DNA of 64,000 nucleotides from Rhodoferax sp. U11-2br (lineage in GTDB: Bacteria > Pseudomonadota > Gammaproteobacteria > Burkholderiales > Burkholderiaceae_C). Shown here one piece after another: positions 53,945 to 62,998 of this stretch; the first letter of the stretch is position 1; each line of letters starts with the position of its first letter. The stretch lies in contig NZ_JAHFZF010000001.1 in NCBI RefSeq assembly GCF_018619435.1, positions 62,001 through 126,000 of the forward strand, given 5' to 3'. Under the pieces are notes generated by a model. The model was not told where the DNA came from and did not search any database. It saw nothing but the letters and a program-made list of their open reading frames with translations. The position numbers and the translations under genes were made by a program.

Positions 53945-53960
53945 TGGCACGCAACTTGAT
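53945..53960 (+). promoter_or_regulatory. Sigma-54 promoter of the hup operon
   Basis: TGGCAC-GCAAC-TTGAT has a perfect -24 element and N5 spacer, with one deviation at -12 (TTGA for TTGC). It is 39 nt before the hupS start. Sigma-54 promoters driven by HoxA/HupR activators are known for hup operons of related bacteria. Confidence 0.68.
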
Positions 53961-53999
53961 CTACCTCAATCGTCCAACAAAAACGATGGAGACAAGCCA

Positions 54000-55076
54000 A
54001 TGGAGACTTTCTACGAAGTCATGCGTCGCCAGGGTATATCCCGGCGCAGTCTGCTCAAATACTGTTCACTGACCGCGACCTCACTCGGCCTGGCACCCTC
54101 TTTTGTGCCGCAGATCGCCCACGCGATGGAGACCAAACCGCGCACCCCGGTGCTGTGGTTGCATGGCCTGGAATGCACCTGCTGCTCGGAGAGTTTCATC
54201 CGCAGCGCCCACCCGCTGGCCAAAGACGTGGTGTTGTCCATGATTTCGCTGGACTACGACGACACCCTGATGGCCGCCGCCGGGCACCAGGCCGAGGCCA
54301 TTCTTGAAGAGGTGATGACCAAGTACAAGGGCAACTACATCCTGGCTGTGGAGGGCAACCCGCCGCTCAACGAAGAAGGCATGTTCTGCATCCAGTCGGG
54401 CAAACCCTTCATCGACAAACTCAAACGTGTTGCCAAGGACGCCAAGGCAGTGATCGCCTGGGGTTCCTGCGCCTCCTGGGGCTGTGTGCAGGCGGCCAAA
54501 CCCAACCCGACCCAGGCCACACCGATCCACAAGGTGATCACCGACAAACCCATCATCAAGGTGCCCGGTTGCCCACCGATTGCCGAGGTGATGACCGGTG
54601 TGATCACCTACATGCTGACCTTTGACAAGATCCCCGAGCTGGACCGCCAGGGCCGCCCGAAGATGTTCTACAGCCAGCGTATCCACGACAAGTGTTACCG
54701 CCGCCCGCACTTTGATGCCGGCCAATTTGTCGAGGCCTTTGACGACGAGAGCGCGCGCAAGGGCTACTGCCTCTACAAGGTCGGCTGCAAAGGCCCCACC
54801 ACCTACAACGCCTGCTCCACCGTGATGTGGAACGAGGGCACCAGCTTCCCGATCAAGGCCGGTCACGGCTGTATCGGCTGCTCTGAAGATGGCTTCTGGG
54901 ACAAGGGTTCGTTCTATGACCGCCTGACCACCATCCACCAGTTTGGTGTGGAAGGCACCGCCGACAAGATTGGTGGCACGGCGGCGGCCGTTGTTGGTGC
55001 CGCAGTCGTCGCCCATGCGGCGGTATCGGCCATCAGCCGGGCTGTCGCCAAAGACAAACCCACAAGCAACGCCTGA
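54000..55076 (+). CDS. hupS: Uptake [NiFe]-hydrogenase small subunit, oxygen-tolerant type
   Basis: A 358-residue precursor. A Tat signal ([15 protein letters not shown], cleaved near IAHA) precedes FeS-binding modules. The proximal cluster motif is ECTCCSES, with Cys at 59, 61 and 62 (mature 17, 19, 20). SCASWGC places Cys at 157 and 162 (mature 115, 120). The extra residues at mature 19 and 120 match the [4Fe-3S] ligands that give the Ralstonia membrane-bound hydrogenase oxygen tolerance; sensitive enzymes have Gly there. The C-terminal helix ([20 protein letters not shown]) anchors the dimer to the membrane and cytochrome b. GGAGAC precedes the ATG. Confidence 0.95.
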   Translation: METFYEVMRRQGISRRSLLKYCSLTATSLGLAPSFVPQIAHAMETKPRTPVLWLHGLECTCCSESFIRSAHPLAKDVVLSMISLDYDDTLMAAAGHQAEAILEEVMTKYKGNYILAVEGNPPLNEEGMFCIQSGKPFIDKLKRVAKDAKAVIAWGSCASWGCVQAAKPNPTQATPIHKVITDKPIIKVPGCPPIAEVMTGVITYMLTFDKIPELDRQGRPKMFYSQRIHDKCYRRPHFDAGQFVEAFDDESARKGYCLYKVGCKGPTTYNACSTVMWNEGTSFPIKAGHGCIGCSEDGFWDKGSFYDRLTTIHQFGVEGTADKIGGTAAAVVGAAVVAHAAVSAISRAVAKDKPTSNA

Positions 55077-55102
55077 CCCACTATTTCAAGGACAAGAACA
55101 CC

Positions 55103-56959
55103 ATGGGCGCTTACGACACACAAGGCTTCAAGTTAGACAACACCGGGCGGCGCATTGTTGTTGACCCGGTGACCCGCATCGAGGGTCACATGCGCTGTGA
55201 AGTCAACGTTGACAAAGACAACATCATCCGCAACGCGGTATCCACCGGCACCATGTGGCGTGGGCTGGAGGTCATCCTCAAAGGCCGCGACCCGCGTGAC
55301 GCCTGGGCTTTTGTGGAACGCATCTGCGGTGTCTGCACCGGCTGCCATGCCCTGACATCGGTCAGAGCCGTCGAAGATGCACTGGGCATCACCATCCCCA
55401 AAAATGCTTACCTGATCCGTGAGATCATGGCCAAAACGCTGCAGGTGCATGACCATGCGGTGCATTTTTACCACCTGCACGCGCTGGACTGGGTGGACAT
55501 TGTCTCGGCACTCAAAGCCGACCCCAAGAAGACCAGCGAGCTGCAACAACTGGTCTCACCGTCCCACCCCCTGTCCTCACCGGGTTATTTCAGGGACATC
55601 CAGAACCGGCTGAAAAAGTTTGTGGAAAGTGGACAGCTGGGTCCTTTTGCCAATGGCTACTGGGGCAGCAAAGCGTATGTCTTGCCCGCAGAAGCCAATT
55701 TGATGGCGGTCACCCATTACCTCGAAGCGCTGGACCTGCAAAAGGACTGGGTCAAGATCCACACCATCTTCGGTGGCAAAAACCCGCACCCCAACTACCT
55801 GGTAGGCGGCGTGCCCTGTGCCATCAACCTTGATGGCGACGGCGCGGCGGGTGCCCCCGTCAACATGGAGCGGCTCAACTTCGTCAAGGCACGTATTGAC
55901 GAAATGATCGAGTTCAATAAAAACGTCTACATCCCCGACGTGTTGGCCATTGGCACGATCTACAAACAAGCAGGTTGGCTGTATGGCGGTGGCCTGAGCG
56001 CCACCAATGTCAGTGACTACGGCACCTACGAAAAGGTCATGGGGGATGCCAAAACCCAGCAGCTGCCTGGCGGCGCCATTCTCAACGGCAACTGGGACGA
56101 GATCCTGCCGATTGACCCGCGCGACCCCGAGCAGGTGCAGGAGTTTGTCTCGCACAGCTGGTACAAATATGCCGACGACACCAAGGGCTTGCACCCTTGG
56201 GATGGTGTCACCGAACCCCACTACGCGTTGGGCGACAAAACCAGAGGCAGCAAGACCAACATCGAGGAAATTGACGAAAGCGCCAAATACTCCTGGATCA
56301 AATCACCCCGCTGGCGCGGTCACGCCATGGAAGTCGGGCCCTTGTCGCGCTACATCCTGGCCTATGCCCATGCCAGCAAGGGCAACACCTATGCGCAACG
56401 TCCCAAAGAACAGATTGAGTACTCGGCGCAGGTCATCAACAGCGTCTTCCCCAAGGCCTTGGGTCTGCCAGAAACACAATACACCGCCAAACAGTTGTTG
56501 CCCACCACCATTGGTCGCACCCTGGCACGGGCACTGGAAGGCCAATATTGCGGCGAAATGATGCTCGACGATTTCAACGAGTTGGTCGCCAACATCAAGG
56601 CGGGTGACCGCAGCACCGCCAATGTCGACAAATGGGACCCGGCCACCTGGCCCAAAGAGGCCAAAGGGGTTGGCACGGTGGCTGCGCCACGCGGCATGCT
56701 GGGCCACTGGATCAAGATCAAAGACGGCAAGATTGAGAACTACCAATGTGTGGTGCCCACCACCTGGAACGGGAGCCCACGCGATGCCAAGGGCCAGATT
56801 GGGGCGTTTGAGGCCTCGCTGATGAACACACCCATGGTCAACCCCGAGCAGCCGCTGGAAATCTTGCGCACGCTGCATTCCTTTGACCCTTGCCTGGCCT
56901 GCTCCACCCATGTGATGAGCCCGGACGGCCAGGAAATGGCCAACGTCAAAGTACGTTGA
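55103..56959 (+). CDS. hupL: Uptake [NiFe]-hydrogenase large subunit
   Basis: A 618-residue catalytic subunit that oxidises H2. The two Ni-binding motifs are [12 protein letters not shown] (Cys75 and Cys78) and DPCLACSTH (Cys597, Cys600, His603). The 15 residues after His603 ([15 protein letters not shown]) are the peptide that the endopeptidase HupD should remove after Ni insertion. It begins 26 nt after hupS. Confidence 0.97.
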   Translation: MGAYDTQGFKLDNTGRRIVVDPVTRIEGHMRCEVNVDKDNIIRNAVSTGTMWRGLEVILKGRDPRDAWAFVERICGVCTGCHALTSVRAVEDALGITIPKNAYLIREIMAKTLQVHDHAVHFYHLHALDWVDIVSALKADPKKTSELQQLVSPSHPLSSPGYFRDIQNRLKKFVESGQLGPFANGYWGSKAYVLPAEANLMAVTHYLEALDLQKDWVKIHTIFGGKNPHPNYLVGGVPCAINLDGDGAAGAPVNMERLNFVKARIDEMIEFNKNVYIPDVLAIGTIYKQAGWLYGGGLSATNVSDYGTYEKVMGDAKTQQLPGGAILNGNWDEILPIDPRDPEQVQEFVSHSWYKYADDTKGLHPWDGVTEPHYALGDKTRGSKTNIEEIDESAKYSWIKSPRWRGHAMEVGPLSRYILAYAHASKGNTYAQRPKEQIEYSAQVINSVFPKALGLPETQYTAKQLLPTTIGRTLARALEGQYCGEMMLDDFNELVANIKAGDRSTANVDKWDPATWPKEAKGVGTVAAPRGMLGHWIKIKDGKIENYQCVVPTTWNGSPRDAKGQIGAFEASLMNTPMVNPEQPLEILRTLHSFDPCLACSTHVMSPDGQEMANVKVR

Positions 56960-56994
56960 GTCACCCACACCCTATTTCGAGATTGGAGAACCTC

Positions 56995-57597
56995 ATGAAA
57001 CTGTTGTCACAAACCACTTGGCGCGGACTTGGCCTGACAGCCTTGGCTCTGTCGGCGCCACTGGCCCAGGCCCACACAGGTCACGGCACGTCTGGCATCG
57101 CCGAAGGCCTGACCCACCCATTCGGCGCAGACCACTTGCTGGCCATGGTGGCTGTGGGCCTCTGGTCTGTCTCAGCCCTGCCCGCCAACAAAGCCTGGTG
57201 GGGACCAGCCACCTTCATGCTGTCATTGATTGTCAGTGCTGCCCTGGGGGCCGCTGGCTTGCATCTGCCGTTTCTGGAACAGCTGATCTCTCTGAGTGTG
57301 GTGCTGTTTGGTGCCATGCTGGTCGCAAGCCGCCTCAAGATGCCCGTCGCAACCGGCCTCGGCCTAGTGGCGCTGGCTGCCTGCCTGCATGGACTGGCGC
57401 ACGGTGCCGAAACACCTGAAACCGGTTTCGCCGCCTATGCCCTGGGCTTCTTGGCGACCACGGCCACCCTGCATTTTGGGGGTGTGGCCATCGGCTTGGG
57501 CATCCAGAAATACGTGGCTGAAAAGTCGACTTGGATCATGGCCGGTTTGGGCACGCTCTGCAGTGGTGCTGGCCTGTATCTGTTCAGTCAACTCTGA
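56995..57597 (+). CDS. hupE: HupE/UreJ-family nickel-related membrane protein
   Basis: A 200-residue membrane protein with a cleavable signal ending APLAQA and about six helices. The family motif HPFGADHLLAMVAVG ('HPxxGxDHxxxM') and the second His cluster ACLHGLAHGAE are present. HupE/UreJ proteins are thought to transport or channel Ni2+. It lies between hupL and hupC, whereas in the Rhizobium order it usually follows hupC/hupD genes or lies at the end. ATG 56995 has GGAGAA 7 nt upstream. Confidence 0.9.
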   Translation: MKLLSQTTWRGLGLTALALSAPLAQAHTGHGTSGIAEGLTHPFGADHLLAMVAVGLWSVSALPANKAWWGPATFMLSLIVSAALGAAGLHLPFLEQLISLSVVLFGAMLVASRLKMPVATGLGLVALAACLHGLAHGAETPETGFAAYALGFLATTATLHFGGVAIGLGIQKYVAEKSTWIMAGLGTLCSGAGLYLFSQL

Positions 57598-57634
57598 TCC
57601 AAGTCTGGCGCATGCCCCCTCACGAGGAGACACC

Positions 57635-58378
57635 ATGAACACCCACAGCGTTTCACCCGCCGCAGACGACCTCCAAGCGGCGTTGCCCACCGAAGCGGAA
57701 GAGTTGGCCAAGAGTTCTTCCATCAAGTCGGTCTACGTTTACGAAGCACCGGTACGTGTCTGGCATTGGGTCAACGCCTCGGCCATCACGGTCCTGTGCA
57801 TCACCGGTTATCTGATTGGCTCACCCTTGCCCACCATGCCTGGCGAGGCCAGCGCCCACTTTCTGATGGGTTACATCCGGTTCACCCACTTCACGGCAGC
57901 CTATGTCCTGGCCATCGGCCTGCTCGGGCGCATCTACTGGGCATTTGTGGGTAACCACCATGCGCGAGAGCTGTTTTGGGTGCCTCTGTGGCAACGCGCC
58001 TACTGGGTGGAAATGTTGTCCATGGTCAAGTGGTACGCCTTCATGGGCCCACGCCCCGGCCCCTACATCGGCCACAACCCGATGGCACGTTTTGCCATGG
58101 TTTTTGTGTTCATCATCACGGCCGTGTTCATGATTTGCACAGGATTTGCCATGTATGGCGAGGGCTTGCAGGCAGGCTCCTGGGCGGACAAGTTGTTTGG
58201 CTGGGTGATCCCGCTGATGGGTCAGTCCCAGGACGTCCACACCTGGCACCACATGGGCATGTGGGTGATTGTGATTTTTGCCGTCGTGCACATCTACGCG
58301 GCCATTCGCGAGGACATCATGGGCCGCCAAAGTATTGTGAGCACCATGATCTCCGGTTTTCGCACCTTCAAAGATTAG
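57635..58378 (+). CDS. hupC: Hydrogenase cytochrome b subunit
   Basis: A 247-residue di-haem membrane protein with four helices; haem-ligating His are visible in YEAPVRVWHWVNASAITVLC, YIRFTHFTAAYVLA and VHTWHHMGMWVIVIFAVVHI. It passes electrons from HupS to the quinone pool. AGGAGA sits 6 nt before ATG 57635. Confidence 0.95.
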   Translation: MNTHSVSPAADDLQAALPTEAEELAKSSSIKSVYVYEAPVRVWHWVNASAITVLCITGYLIGSPLPTMPGEASAHFLMGYIRFTHFTAAYVLAIGLLGRIYWAFVGNHHARELFWVPLWQRAYWVEMLSMVKWYAFMGPRPGPYIGHNPMARFAMVFVFIITAVFMICTGFAMYGEGLQAGSWADKLFGWVIPLMGQSQDVHTWHHMGMWVIVIFAVVHIYAAIREDIMGRQSIVSTMISGFRTFKD

Positions 58379-58383
58379 CCACC

Positions 58384-59019
58384 ATGCCCATGCAACAGCA
58401 GGTTGAGGAACACATCGTTGTGCTGGGGATTGGCAACGTGTTGTGGGCCGACGAAGGTTTTGGTGTGCGCTGCATTGAGGCCCTGCAACGCGAGTGGACG
58501 TTTGCACCCCATGTGGAGTTGATTGACGGCGGCACCCAGGGCCTGTACCTGATCCAGAACGTCCAGTCGGCCACACGTTTGCTGATTTTTGATGCGATTG
58601 ACTATGGCCTGGAACCCGGCAGCTTGAAGCTGATCGAGAACGAGGACGTGCCCAAATTCATGGGTGCCAAAAAGATGAGCCTGCACCAGACCGGCTTTCA
58701 GGAGGTGCTGTGTCTGGCCCAGCTCACCGGGCATTATCCGGGCCAGGTGCTGTTGATCGGCTGCCAGCCGGAGGAGCTGGAAGACTATGGCGGCAGCCTG
58801 CGTTCCGTCGTTAGACAGGCCATGACGCCAGCCTTGACCCAAGCCATTGACACCCTGACAGCCTGGGGTGCCCAACCCCAACGACGTGCCCAAGCCCTGC
58901 CAGAAGACGCCGCCCTGACGGGCCCCATGCTGACGCTGGCGCGGTATGAACGTGAGCGCCCCAGCGCCGAGCAGGCCTGCCGCCAGGGGGACGACCGTTT
59001 TATGCCCAAGGTGCTCTGA
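58384..59019 (+). CDS. hupD: Hydrogenase maturation endopeptidase
   Basis: A 211-residue HybD/HupD-family protease that trims the large subunit C-terminus after nickel insertion. Motifs VVLGIGNVLWADEGFGVRCI (Ni-probing Glu), LIFDAIDYGLEPGSLKLI (Asp) and MSLHQTGFQEVLCLAQLTG (His) are all present. The stop overlaps the hupF start (TGATG). Confidence 0.95.
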   Translation: MPMQQQVEEHIVVLGIGNVLWADEGFGVRCIEALQREWTFAPHVELIDGGTQGLYLIQNVQSATRLLIFDAIDYGLEPGSLKLIENEDVPKFMGAKKMSLHQTGFQEVLCLAQLTGHYPGQVLLIGCQPEELEDYGGSLRSVVRQAMTPALTQAIDTLTAWGAQPQRRAQALPEDAALTGPMLTLARYERERPSAEQACRQGDDRFMPKVL

Positions 59020-59330
59020 TGTGTATTGGCATCCCGATGCAGGTGACAGCGCTTGAACCCGGCTTTGCCTGGGTTGACGGGCGCGGTGAAAACCGACGCG
59101 TCAGAACCAGCCTGATTGAGCACTGCGCGCCCGGCCAATGGTTGCTGGTGTTTCTGGACGATGCACGCGAACTGATCAGCGCCGAACGCGCGACCGAAGT
59201 CAACGCCACGCTGGATCTGCTGATGTCTGCACTGGGGCACCGTGGCCCAGGCACCTTGCTGGACGAACCCGGCTTTTCTCTGCCCTCCGGTATGGATGTG
59301 CAAACCATTCAACAGATGACACAAAGCTGA
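59019..59330 (+). CDS. hupF: HupF/HypC-family hydrogenase chaperone
   Basis: A 103-residue protein beginning MCIGIPMQVTALEPG; the N-terminal Cys2 is essential for HypC-type chaperones that carry the Fe(CN)2CO unit or protect the large subunit. At 103 residues with the tail LPSGMDVQTIQQM it is the longer HupF form, specialised for aerobic uptake hydrogenases. Overlaps hupD by 1 nt. Confidence 0.93.
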   Translation: MCIGIPMQVTALEPGFAWVDGRGENRRVRTSLIEHCAPGQWLLVFLDDARELISAERATEVNATLDLLMSALGHRGPGTLLDEPGFSLPSGMDVQTIQQMTQS

Positions 59331-59355
59331 TCAACACCCCACTTTGGAGCCACCC

Positions 59356-59820
59356 ATGACCAACTTTGACATCGACGCCCCGCCACTCTTGGCTCAACTG
59401 GTCCACAAACACCAAGCCCCATGGATAAACTTTGACAACCTAGAGGCCTGGCTGGCCAACCAGCACGGTGATCACGTCTTGTTGTTTGCTGGCGATCCGA
59501 TCCGCTTCCCGGAAGCGGTGGACGTGGCGGTGGTCTTGCCGGAACTGCAAAAAGCCAGCGCCTCAGTGGGTCGCCCGTTCGGCATGGCCGTTGCTGTGCC
59601 TGACACGGCAGAAGCCCTGGCCAAAACATTCGGCTCGCAACGCTGGCCCACCTTGATGTTTTTCAGAGATGGTGACTATGTGACCACCCTGTCAGGCATG
59701 CACGACTGGACCGACTACCTGGCGCTGCTGGCCCAAGCCCTTGCCACGCCCAAAGGTCGCGCGCCCACCATTGGCATTCCCCTGGTCAGCAGCCAAGCGC
59801 CAACCGCCAGCTGCCACTGA
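59356..59820 (+). CDS. hupG: HupG/HyaE thioredoxin-like hydrogenase chaperone
   Basis: A 154-residue thioredoxin-fold protein without a CxxC motif; WPTLMFFRDGDYVTTLSGMH is the conserved cis-Pro region. HupG/HyaE members bind the Tat signal of the small subunit and delay export until cofactors are in place. The ATG at 59356 fits the N-terminus MTNFDIDAPPLLAQLV. Confidence 0.9.
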   Translation: MTNFDIDAPPLLAQLVHKHQAPWINFDNLEAWLANQHGDHVLLFAGDPIRFPEAVDVAVVLPELQKASASVGRPFGMAVAVPDTAEALAKTFGSQRWPTLMFFRDGDYVTTLSGMHDWTDYLALLAQALATPKGRAPTIGIPLVSSQAPTASCH

Positions 59821-59854
59821 GCGCCCTCACCTTTTGCCAGATTGCGAGCCCCAC

Positions 59855-60739
59855 ATGTTTGACATCAAACCGTTTCCCATTCCCGTGGTGGCCGATCTTG
59901 GCCCCGGCAGTTATTCAGAAGACGAGACGCTGGACTACATCTCCATGCCACAGGGCATGGAAACCTTCCACACACCGGTGTTGCCTGAGCCAGAAGACAT
60001 TGCCCAACATGCGGGTGCAGTCCAAGTGCTGCATGAGGTGCTTGGCGCCCTGCGCAAAGTGGCCGAAGGCGCCGCCCCCCAACACACCACAGCCCGCATC
60101 ACGCTGGCTGGCATGACGACACCAGACCTGCACCTGATCAACCAGGTATTGGGTGAAGGCGAAGTCAGCGCACAGGTGTTGGCCGAACACGGCACACCCG
60201 GACTGCAAATCCAGGAATCTGTTTTTGCCGGTATCTGGCGCGTCATTGCATCTCAAGCGGATGGCACGGTCAGCGACTGGATTGAAGTGGGCGCGGTGCC
60301 TGAGGTGCTGCGTCAAACCGCAGCACTGGACGGCAGCCAGACCCGTACCGCCACCTTGCCCATGCCACCCGATGTGATGAACGCCCCCAGCGTGTTGGTC
60401 GAGCTACAAGACCAGCGTCAGACCTGGCTGCCGGGTCACATCCCCCACGTGGTAAATCTGAGCCTGCTGCCCCTGACACCGATGGACATTGCTTACCTGG
60501 ACCACCAGCTGGGCACCGGGCGGGTACTGATCCTCTCGCGCGGTTATGGCAACTGCCGCATCACCAACTGCTGTGTGCCGCACACCTGGCGGGTGGTCTA
60601 TTACAACTCACAAGACGCGGTGATCCTGAACTCCGTGGAGGTGACCGACATGCCCGAAGTCGCCTGCGCCGCACCGGAAGACCTGCTTGATTCAGTGCAC
60701 CGCCTGCATGAAGTTTTGTTATGGGTCAACCAGTCTTGA
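59855..60739 (+). CDS. hupH: Hydrogenase expression/formation protein HupH/HyaF
   Basis: A 294-residue protein. The opening FPIPVVADLGPGSYSEDETL and the conserved end RGYGNCRITNCCVPHTWRVV and YYNSQDAVILNSVEVTDMPE are diagnostic of the HupH/HyaF family, needed with HupG for small-subunit maturation. The rubredoxin gene starts inside its 3' end. Confidence 0.93.
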   Translation: MFDIKPFPIPVVADLGPGSYSEDETLDYISMPQGMETFHTPVLPEPEDIAQHAGAVQVLHEVLGALRKVAEGAAPQHTTARITLAGMTTPDLHLINQVLGEGEVSAQVLAEHGTPGLQIQESVFAGIWRVIASQADGTVSDWIEVGAVPEVLRQTAALDGSQTRTATLPMPPDVMNAPSVLVELQDQRQTWLPGHIPHVVNLSLLPLTPMDIAYLDHQLGTGRVLILSRGYGNCRITNCCVPHTWRVVYYNSQDAVILNSVEVTDMPEVACAAPEDLLDSVHRLHEVLLWVNQS

Positions 60740-60963
60740 GCGGCGTGAACGGTCAACAGTTTGAAGGCAGCTACCTGGGCGACAGCTCACGCCTGCCCGC
60801 GCACGCCAAGCTGGAGTGCAAGATCTGCTGGTGGGTCTACGACCCGGCCGATGGCGACCCACAGTGGCAAATCACACCCGGCACCGCCTTTGCCGATTTG
60901 CCCGCGCACTGGCGCTGCCCGCAATGTGACGGTGCCGCGGACCAGTTCATGGTGGTGTCATGA
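60721..60963 (+). CDS. hupI: Rubredoxin HupI
   Basis: An 80-residue rubredoxin with the four iron-binding cysteines in CKIC (33, 36) and CPQC (66, 69) and conserved WWVYDPADGDP, GTAFADLPAHWRCP. The N-terminal extension of about 30 residues is normal for Hup rubredoxins. HupI is required for assembly of the small subunit under air. It overlaps hupH by 19 nt and hupJ by 4 nt. Confidence 0.95.
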   Translation: MGQPVLSGVNGQQFEGSYLGDSSRLPAHAKLECKICWWVYDPADGDPQWQITPGTAFADLPAHWRCPQCDGAADQFMVVS

Positions 60964-61466
60964 ACACCACCCAGCCAGTCCGGGGCGCGGCGCTTGAGCT
61001 GCTTTTCAAAAAGATCGCCTGCACCCGCATGCGCGACGTACCGGTACACAACCCGGCCCTGCGTGTGCAGGCCATCGGTTTTGCACCCGTTCCGGATGAA
61101 CCCGAGATGTTGCTCGGCGTGCTGGTGACCCCATGGTTCATGAACCTGGTTCGTTTGCCAGCACAAGCCTGTTTACCAGGGGCAACGCTGCTGTCAAACG
61201 GCAACAAAGGCAAGCGGGCGGTGGGCCAGCAGTCTTTTGAGTTTGTCGGGGCTTTCGAGCCAGACGTGGGCGCGTTTGAAGTCTGCTCGCTGTTTTCACC
61301 GATGTTTGAGTTTGCCAACCATGCCGCAGCAGCCGATACTGCGAGCGAAATACTTCGCTTGCTTCGCACAACTGTGACATCCACCGTCAGCACCGCTCCA
61401 ACCCTGCCAAGCCGACGCGGCTTTTTATTCGGACGCGGCACCCAAGCCACGCAACCACAAGCATGA
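60960..61466 (+). CDS. hupJ: HupJ (HybE-type) hydrogenase assembly chaperone
   Basis: A 168-residue protein: MRDVPVHNPALRVQAIGFAP, VLVTPWFMNLVRLP and QQSFEFVGAFEPDVGAFEVC, SLFSPMFEFANHAAAADTA are conserved in HybE/HupJ. The end PSRRGFLFGRG is the recurrent HupJ tail. A role as a proofreading chaperone for Tat export of the hydrogenase is proposed. Starts with ATGA overlap after hupI. Confidence 0.9.
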   Translation: MNTTQPVRGAALELLFKKIACTRMRDVPVHNPALRVQAIGFAPVPDEPEMLLGVLVTPWFMNLVRLPAQACLPGATLLSNGNKGKRAVGQQSFEFVGAFEPDVGAFEVCSLFSPMFEFANHAAAADTASEILRLLRTTVTSTVSTAPTLPSRRGFLFGRGTQATQPQA

Positions 61467-62635
61467 GCGTCGCCATGGATCTGGTTGGCAGCTACACCCT
61501 GCACCCTGGCCAGTTACACAGCATCACAGGTCATCGCCCGGTCATGGGCCATGGCACCCTCGGGCGGCTGCTGCGTGGGCTGCAGGGTGAAGCGGTTGAA
61601 CGCACTTTGGGACAGCTGTTCTCGCTGTGTTCACACGCGCATCGCCGCGCAGCGCGTCTGGTACTGCATGCCGCCAGCCCGCACCCCGACCAGCCTTTGC
61701 CCGTTGACCCGCCTGTGTTGTTGTGGTTGGCGACAGCGCGTGACCACTTACGCAGCATGGCGCTGGACTGGCCACGCCGACAACCCAGCTTGCCAGACCA
61801 AGCCGCCCCACAAGCTTGGTTGCACAACTGCCCTCTGTCTATCAACCACGCAAGCAGCCCAGTCACGCCAGACCAGGCCTGGGAGACACTCACCCAACTG
61901 AGGCGCTGGCTGGAAGAGGCCCTGCTGGGCCAACCCCTTGGCCACTGGCTGATTCGCCACCGTGATAACAAAACGCTGGCGCAGTGGTGCCTGTCCCACG
62001 CGCCGAAGCTGCCACCGGCGCAACACCTGCACACTTGGCATACGTTGGCCAACACACTGGCCCCTGGCTCACGCCGCCTGGACCTGCTCAGCACCGACCC
62101 GGTTCTACAAACCGCCACCATGCAGACGCTGGCCAACACCCTTGCCAATGACCAAAATTTCACACAAGCGCCAAGCTGGCAGGGTGCTTGCGCCGAAACC
62201 GGCCCATGGACACGCTTGCGCCATCAGCACAAGACAGCAACCACTCAAGTCAGCGCCTGGACACGGCTGGCCGCCCGCTGGACCGAGCTGATAGAGATCG
62301 CTGCCATCCAACCCCATACCCCAGCGCAACAGTTGCCCGCCCTCTTGGCCAGTGGCGCGCAGCCTGTGGGCGACGGCCAAGCCATTGCCTGGTGCGAAAT
62401 GGCACGCGGCCTGCTGTTGCATTGGGTGCAGCTGGATGCACAAGGAAGCGTTGTGGACTACCGGGTCGTGGCACCCACCGAGTGGAACTTCCACCCCCAA
62501 GGTGCACTCGCCCAGGCGCTGACCGCCCTGGCGCCAGAAGACACCTCGTCCGCCTTGGCGCTCGCTGCAGCGTTTGATGCCTGCGTGGAATGCAAGGTGA
62601 CGGCACCAGCGCATCTGGAGAGCCGCCATGCATGA
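61463..62635 (+). CDS. hupK: HupK, large-subunit-like maturation factor
   Basis: A 390-residue diverged relative of the large subunit. HGTLGRLLRGLQGEAVERTL and the C-terminal YRVVAPTEWNFHPQGALAQA and FDACVECKVTA recall HupL, but only one Cys pair remains (CVEC). HupK is thought to act as a scaffold delivering the Fe(CN)2CO group in aerobic organisms. It overlaps hupJ by 4 nt and hypA by 8 nt. Confidence 0.85.
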   Translation: MSVAMDLVGSYTLHPGQLHSITGHRPVMGHGTLGRLLRGLQGEAVERTLGQLFSLCSHAHRRAARLVLHAASPHPDQPLPVDPPVLLWLATARDHLRSMALDWPRRQPSLPDQAAPQAWLHNCPLSINHASSPVTPDQAWETLTQLRRWLEEALLGQPLGHWLIRHRDNKTLAQWCLSHAPKLPPAQHLHTWHTLANTLAPGSRRLDLLSTDPVLQTATMQTLANTLANDQNFTQAPSWQGACAETGPWTRLRHQHKTATTQVSAWTRLAARWTELIEIAAIQPHTPAQQLPALLASGAQPVGDGQAIAWCEMARGLLLHWVQLDAQGSVVDYRVVAPTEWNFHPQGALAQALTALAPEDTSSALALAAAFDACVECKVTAPAHLESRHA

Positions 62636-62969
62636 ACTGAGTCTGGCGGGCGGCATCCTGCGTGTGCTGGAGCAAACCCGCGAGCGCGACCCGTTTGAGC
62701 GCGTCACCCATCTGCGTCTGGAAGCCGGTGCCTTGAGTGGTGTGGAGCTGTCGGCATTGCGATTTGCGCTCGAAGCCATCGCGCCCGGCACCTGCCTGGA
62801 ACACGCCACCATACACATTGACGAACCACCCGCCACCGCCTGGTGTATGCCGTGCTGCCAAAGTGTGGCAATTCGCTCCCGCCTGGACCCCTGCCCGCTG
62901 TGCGGCGGCTCGCAACTACAAGCCACTGGTGGCACAGAATTGCGGGTGATGGAATTGCAGGTCATCTGA
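62628..62969 (+). CDS. hypA: Nickel-insertion accessory protein HypA
   Basis: A 113-residue HypA. N-terminal MHELSLAGGIL carries the Ni-binding His2; the zinc site is CMPC (73, 76) and CPLC (89, 92). It receives Ni with HypB for transfer to the large subunit. It is 29 nt upstream of hypB. Confidence 0.95.
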   Translation: MHELSLAGGILRVLEQTRERDPFERVTHLRLEAGALSGVELSALRFALEAIAPGTCLEHATIHIDEPPATAWCMPCCQSVAIRSRLDPCPLCGGSQLQATGGTELRVMELQVI

Positions 62970-62998
62970 TTTCACCAACAAAATAAAAGGAAGACAAC

